Shown: positions 16,047 to 19,261 of the stretch, piece after piece
Layout: the number at the start of each line of letters is the position of its first letter
Numbering within the stretch: position 1 is the stretch's first letter
Assembly (NCBI GenBank): GCA_047639575.1
Contig: JBLIOB010000050.1
Coordinates: 1-19,261 of the forward strand
DNA length: 19,261 bases
Source of the DNA: JBLIOB01 sp047639575
GTDB lineage: Bacteria; Bacteroidota; Bacteroidia; Flavobacteriales_D; Parvicellaceae
Reading direction: 5' to 3'
Notes under the pieces: model-generated
Databases searched by the model: none
What the model saw: the letters and a program-made list of their open reading frames with translations, nothing else
Told to the model about the DNA's origin: nothing
Program-made: the position numbers and the translations under genes

Positions 16047-16468
16047 ATCTCAACATTATTTAATTGAATAGCATATGAAATTGTTGCAGTTTCTTCAAGG
16101 ATCCTAGCTACCGAGCAATATTTATTGATTGATAAATCGACTGCTCTTTTTACTTTTTCCGGTGGTAAGTCCCCTTTAAGTTTTACCAACATGTGTATTT
16201 TTTCAAACAAGGATGGCACTTTGTCTTCAAATCGATCCGCTGAAATTTCGATTTTCATGTCATCAATAACTAACTTTTGCTTGCCTAATATTAACCCGAT
16301 GTCAATGCTGGAACATCCGCCCAGCCCCATTAACACAAGTTCCATCGGCCTTGCTCCTAGATCACTTCCTCCAATTTTGGGTGCGCCATCAATTTGTATT
16401 GAAACATGCTGTTCGTTTTTTGCGACAAAATGAAATTTATCGTTAACTCGTTCTAAAGAAACCTTCAT
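16043..16468 (-). CDS. OsmC-like protein
   Basis: A 141-residue OsmC/Ohr superfamily protein. Both redox cysteines are present: Cys52 in GLGGCSSIDI and Cys118 in NKYCSVARIL. A conserved Glu43 lies in ARPMELVLMGLGGC. Such proteins reduce hydroperoxides or act as thiol-dependent enzymes of unknown substrate; the sequence looks closer to the OsmC/YhfA branch than to Ohr. It is the first gene of a two-gene unit with the sulfhydrylase. This suggests a role around sulfide, homocysteine or reactive thiol products, but that is inference from position only. Confidence 0.9.
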   Translation of the reverse strand: MKVSLERVNDKFHFVAKNEQHVSIQIDGAPKIGGSDLGARPMELVLMGLGGCSSIDIGLILGKQKLVIDDMKIEISADRFEDKVPSLFEKIHMLVKLKGDLPPEKVKRAVDLSINKYCSVARILEETATISYAIQLNNVEI

Positions 16469-16550
16469 GTCCTATTTGTTTAAATTATCAAGATCGGGGT
16501 GCTAATTTCGTTTATTATCAGTTTTCTTAGCTTTATCCCATCTATTATTT

Positions 16551-17555
16551 ATGAAAATCCTTCAATCACAAGTCCCATTCAAGTTAGAATCGGGCGAGAT
16601 CCTTCCAGAGCTAACTATTGGCTATCATACTTATGGGACGCTTAATCCGGAAGGTTCAAATGTCGTTTGGGTATTTCATGCTCTAACTGCCAACTCAGAT
16701 GCTGCTGAATGGTGGAGTGGGTTGATCGGGTCAGAAAAACAATTTGATCCAGCTCAACATTTTATCATTTGTGCAAATATCCTTGGTTCTTGTTATGGCA
16801 CTTCGGGCCCTTTGGTTTTAAATCCCGAAACCAAAAAGCCTTATCATTCCACTTTTCCAAGAATTACAATACGTGATATAGTTCGTGCACACGAAATTTT
16901 AAGAACTGAATTGGGTATTTCAAAAATACAGATTGGTATCGGTGGCTCGATGGGCGGTTATCAAGCTTTGGAATGGGCCTACTTTAACCCAAATTTATTC
17001 CAAAACTTAATCTTATTAGTCACTGGCGCGGCTGAGTCAGCTTGGGGAAAAGCGATTCATACTACCCAAAGAATGGCCATAGAAACGGACCCAACTTGGA
17101 AAGAAATGAACCAAGATGCTGGAAAGAAAGGAATGGAAACGGCCCGCGGCTTTGGAATGATCACTTATAGAAATTACGCTCAATTCGTAGATTCCCAACG
17201 TGATGAAAGTCCAGTCCTCACTAATTCGAGAGCAGAGTCATATATTAGATATCAAGCTGAAAAACTAAGCAAGCGGTTTAATGCTTACTCCTATTGGCTA
17301 TTGACAAACGCAATGGATTCACACGATCTAGGAAGAGGACGCTCATCGTTGAAGGTAGCACTCTCTTTAATTATAACAGAGTGCTTAATTATTGGTGTTG
17401 AAACCGACTTCCTTTGTCCTGTAGAGGAACAAAAAAAGCTTTCAGCTGGACTAATAAATTCCACTTATGTTGAAATTCAATCTCCATACGGTCATGACGG
17501 GTTTTTAATTGAATCGGAGCAAATTTCGGAAGCTATTTCAGAATTTCTATTTTAG
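16551..17555 (+). CDS. metX: Homoserine O-acetyltransferase (MetX)
   Basis: An alpha/beta-hydrolase fold acyltransferase of 334 residues that activates homoserine for methionine synthesis. Nucleophile Ser133 lies in GGSMGG, Asp286 in GVETDFLCP and His315 in SPYGHDGFL; HALTANSDAAEWW near 43-55 matches the family's oxyanion region. It is divergent from the sulfhydrylase gene, which uses its product, across an 82-nt gap. Members of this family can use succinyl-CoA instead of acetyl-CoA, and acyl specificity cannot be read here with certainty. I could not find a convincing SAM riboswitch in the gap. Confidence 0.93.
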   Translation: MKILQSQVPFKLESGEILPELTIGYHTYGTLNPEGSNVVWVFHALTANSDAAEWWSGLIGSEKQFDPAQHFIICANILGSCYGTSGPLVLNPETKKPYHSTFPRITIRDIVRAHEILRTELGISKIQIGIGGSMGGYQALEWAYFNPNLFQNLILLVTGAAESAWGKAIHTTQRMAIETDPTWKEMNQDAGKKGMETARGFGMITYRNYAQFVDSQRDESPVLTNSRAESYIRYQAEKLSKRFNAYSYWLLTNAMDSHDLGRGRSSLKVALSLIITECLIIGVETDFLCPVEEQKKLSAGLINSTYVEIQSPYGHDGFLIESEQISEAISEFLF

Positions 17556-17700
17556 AATCTGGAATGTTTATCTGCATTGCCCTACAATTAATATTGTTTC
17601 AAATTTCATTTATTTCAAATGTCTTATTTGGACCAATTACGAAAATTACAGGCTGAATTACCACAATTAACCGATGTGTCTAAAACCCGTATAAAGTAGG

Positions 17701-17708
17701 TACATTTG
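17701..17708 (+). promoter_or_regulatory. Putative -7 promoter box of aroA (TACATTTG)
   Basis: TACATTTG matches TAnnTTTG, with identical bases to the box before the trp leader. It ends 27 nt before the aroA ATG, giving a 5' UTR of about 20 nt. No clear -33 TTG is found about 20 nt upstream. The remaining 17556-17700 holds no recognised feature. Confidence 0.4.
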
Positions 17709-17735
17709 GAATTAATCTGGTCGGAATTATAAGAA

Positions 17736-18986
17736 ATGGTCATTGTTTATCAAAGCAACTTAAAGGGCGAAATTACTGCAAATGCGAGCAAAAGCATGAT
17801 GCAAAGAACTGTTGCAGCCGCCCTTCTTGCTAATGGTGTAACTACTATCTTCAACCCAGGAAATAGCAATGATTGCAAGGCCGCCTTGCAAATCGTACGG
17901 GATCTAGGCGCGGAAGTTGTGCAAAACGAAAGCATCAGCATTCGCTCTTCATCATTTATCAAGTTGCCTACTTCCATCTCTTGCGGTGAGTCTGGGCTCG
18001 GCATCAGAATGTTTACGCCAATTATGAGCGTTTTCGATAACGCAATTACTATAAATGGATCAGGATCTCTTCTAACAAGACCGATGAACTTTTTTGAAGA
18101 AGTCCTACCTCAGCTTGGTGTTCAGTGCACTTCTAATCAAGGTAAAATCCCGATTAAAGTAAAGGGCCCAATTCAAGGAGCTGAAATTAACCTGGATGGA
18201 TCTTTAACTTCTCAGTTTTTAACCGGCTTAATCATGGCTTTGCCTTTAGCTAAGTCTGATTCAATCTTAAATGTAGACTCTCTAAAAAGTCGTGGTTATG
18301 TGGACCTTACAATAAACGTTCTCAAAAAATTTGGGATTGAAATTAAACATTCCAATTACAAAACTTTCCATATTCGAGGTAATCAGAAATATGTTCCCGC
18401 TAAGATTACGATAGACGGAGATTGGAGCGGAGCTGCATTTCACCTGGTTGGTGGAGCGATAAGCGGTCATGTTACGTTAAAAAGCCTTTCGAACAATTCC
18501 AATCAACCAGATAAGCAGATCCTAAAAGCGATAGAAAAAGCAGGCGGGCATGTGAAAGTTGGGAGAGATTCTATAACAGTGCAAAAAGAAAGTTTGAACG
18601 CTTTTAAGTTTGACGCAACAGATTGTCCTGATTTATTCCCTCCATTAGCAGCATTAGCGGCAAACTGTGATGGAAACACGATTTTAAAAGGTACATCAAG
18701 GCTTAAACATAAAGAGAGCGATCGAGCGACTGTAATCAAAAACGAGCTGAATCAGGTAGGAATCAAAGTTGATTTGATCGATGATTCAATGATCATTTAT
18801 GGCGGAAAAGTTACAAATGGCACTATTGATTCCCATAATGACCATAGAATTGCCATGATGGGTGCTATCTTAGCACTAAATTCAAGTGAATCAATAAGAA
18901 TAACGAACTCGTCCGCCATTAATAAATCGTATCCAAAGTTCTACGAGCATTTAGAGGCATTAGGTGGAAAATTAGAGTCATGCTAG
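17736..18986 (+). CDS. aroA: 3-phosphoshikimate 1-carboxyvinyltransferase (EPSP synthase)
   Basis: AroA transfers the enolpyruvyl group of PEP to shikimate 3-phosphate, the sixth shikimate-pathway step, providing the precursor of chorismate used by TrpE. The 416-residue protein has the expected motifs: ASKSMMQR with Lys19, LLTRPMNFF, SLTSQFLTGLIMALP (156-170), catalytic Asp299 in CPDLFPPLA, LKHKESDR (323-330), DHRIAMM (369-375) and KSYPKF near the C-terminus. The PEP loop reads CGESGLGIR (83-91) where E. coli has LGNAGTAMR, so it is divergent but keeps the Gly and Arg. It stands apart from the trp operon with its own likely promoter. Its 3' end overlaps queA by 7 nt, so the two are probably one transcript. 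Confidence 0.94.
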   Translation: MVIVYQSNLKGEITANASKSMMQRTVAAALLANGVTTIFNPGNSNDCKAALQIVRDLGAEVVQNESISIRSSSFIKLPTSISCGESGLGIRMFTPIMSVFDNAITINGSGSLLTRPMNFFEEVLPQLGVQCTSNQGKIPIKVKGPIQGAEINLDGSLTSQFLTGLIMALPLAKSDSILNVDSLKSRGYVDLTINVLKKFGIEIKHSNYKTFHIRGNQKYVPAKITIDGDWSGAAFHLVGGAISGHVTLKSLSNNSNQPDKQILKAIEKAGGHVKVGRDSITVQKESLNAFKFDATDCPDLFPPLAALAANCDGNTILKGTSRLKHKESDRATVIKNELNQVGIKVDLIDDSMIIYGGKVTNGTIDSHNDHRIAMMGAILALNSSESIRITNSSAINKSYPKFYEHLEALGGKLESC

Positions 18987-19261
18987 AACAAGTCAAAGGA
19001 ACAACAATAGAAGAGTATGACTATCATCTCCCTGAGGAGAAGATTGCTAAATACCCTTTGGAGAATCGATCGGATTCAAAGTTGCTCATATCTAAACGTG
19101 CAGGTTATTTGGTTGAATCAACGGTTACTGAAATTGGCGACTACATTCCATATGACAGTCTTTTGTTTTTTAACGAAACCAAAGTTGTTCATGCCAGGCT
19201 TCAATTTAAAAAAGACACTGGAGGCCTCATCGAGATCTTTTGTCTAGAGCCTTTGGATCAT
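18980..19261 (+). CDS. queA: S-adenosylmethionine:tRNA ribosyltransferase-isomerase (QueA), N-terminal part
   Basis: QueA transfers the ribosyl part of SAM to 7-aminomethyl-7-deazaguanine in tRNA during queuosine synthesis. The frame opens at ATG 18980 inside the end of aroA and stays open to the window edge (94 codons), so only the N-terminal quarter or so is visible. EYDYHLPEEKIAKYPLENR followed by SDSKLL, and later LLFFNETKVVHARL, match the N-terminal signature of QueA (LPxELIAxxPLxxRDxSRLL and VFNNTKVIPARL). aroA followed by queA is, as I recall, a common neighbourhood in Flavobacteriales; the pathways are not related. Confidence 0.92.
   Translation, partial: MLEQVKGTTIEEYDYHLPEEKIAKYPLENRSDSKLLISKRAGYLVESTVTEIGDYIPYDSLLFFNETKVVHARLQFKKDTGGLIEIFCLEPLDH

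Noticed and set aside
16469..16550. Possible SAM-II-like riboswitch or hairpin (GCTAA ... TTAGC) between the OsmC-like gene and metX
   Set aside because: Only a 5-bp inverted repeat with a 21-nt loop; I could not fit the pseudoknot and conserved bases of SAM-II on either strand. TAATTTCG at 16503-16510 has one mismatch to the promoter box and is too weak to list.
19017..19247. 76-codon plus-strand ORF at the window end
   Set aside because: It is a shifted frame over queA, whose real frame starts at 18980 and shows clear family motifs.

Overview
The window is AT-rich DNA that most likely comes from a member of Bacteroidota, probably the Flavobacteriales. The signs are: two secreted proteins ending in type IX secretion (T9SS, Por) sorting domains, TAnnTTTG promoter boxes, starts without purine-rich Shine-Dalgarno sequences, the gene order trpEGDCFBA, and a SpoIIE-type phosphatase of the kind common in this phylum. 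The genus cannot be told from the sequence.

Layout. (1) 1-1788: 3' part of a membrane sensor with a periplasmic solute-binding domain, one membrane helix and a SpoIIE/PP2C phosphatase domain. (2) 1789-2110: regulatory leader of the trp operon, with a promoter box, a 19-codon leader peptide carrying three consecutive Trp codons, and an intrinsic terminator (attenuator). (3) 2111-9465: tightly packed operon trpE-trpG-trpD-trpC-trpF-trpB-trpA followed by a type I-beta DAHP synthase, so it holds the first shikimate-pathway step and all steps from chorismate to tryptophan. (4) 9466-9615: a second leader of the same design, with a promoter box, a 17-codon leader peptide containing F-T-Y-W-Y, an 8-bp antiterminator and a 12-bp intrinsic terminator. 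It lies directly before phenylalanine 4-hydroxylase (9616-10350). (5) 10365-10401: terminator hairpin shared by converging transcription units. (6) 10414-14787, minus strand: two tandem paralogous T9SS-sorted surface proteins. (7) 14871-16468, minus strand: an OsmC-like protein translationally coupled to a homoserine-ester sulfhydrylase; divergent from these, metX (16551-17555). (8) 17736-19261: aroA (EPSP synthase), overlapping the start of queA, which runs off the window.

Function. Apart from the surface proteins, sensor, OsmC-like protein and queA, the window is about aromatic amino acids (DAHP synthase, EPSP synthase, Trp operon, Phe to Tyr hydroxylation) and methionine (activation of homoserine by MetX, then sulfhydrylation).

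The most interesting content is the pair of matched leader-peptide attenuators. The one on phenylalanine hydroxylase implies that the enzyme is made when Tyr-tRNA is scarce, that is, as a tyrosine biosynthetic enzyme and not as the usual catabolic one. In both leaders the promoter box is only 8-9 nt before the leader ATG, so the leader peptides may be translated from nearly leaderless mRNAs. I saw no tRNA, rRNA, CRISPR array, insertion sequence or prophage gene.
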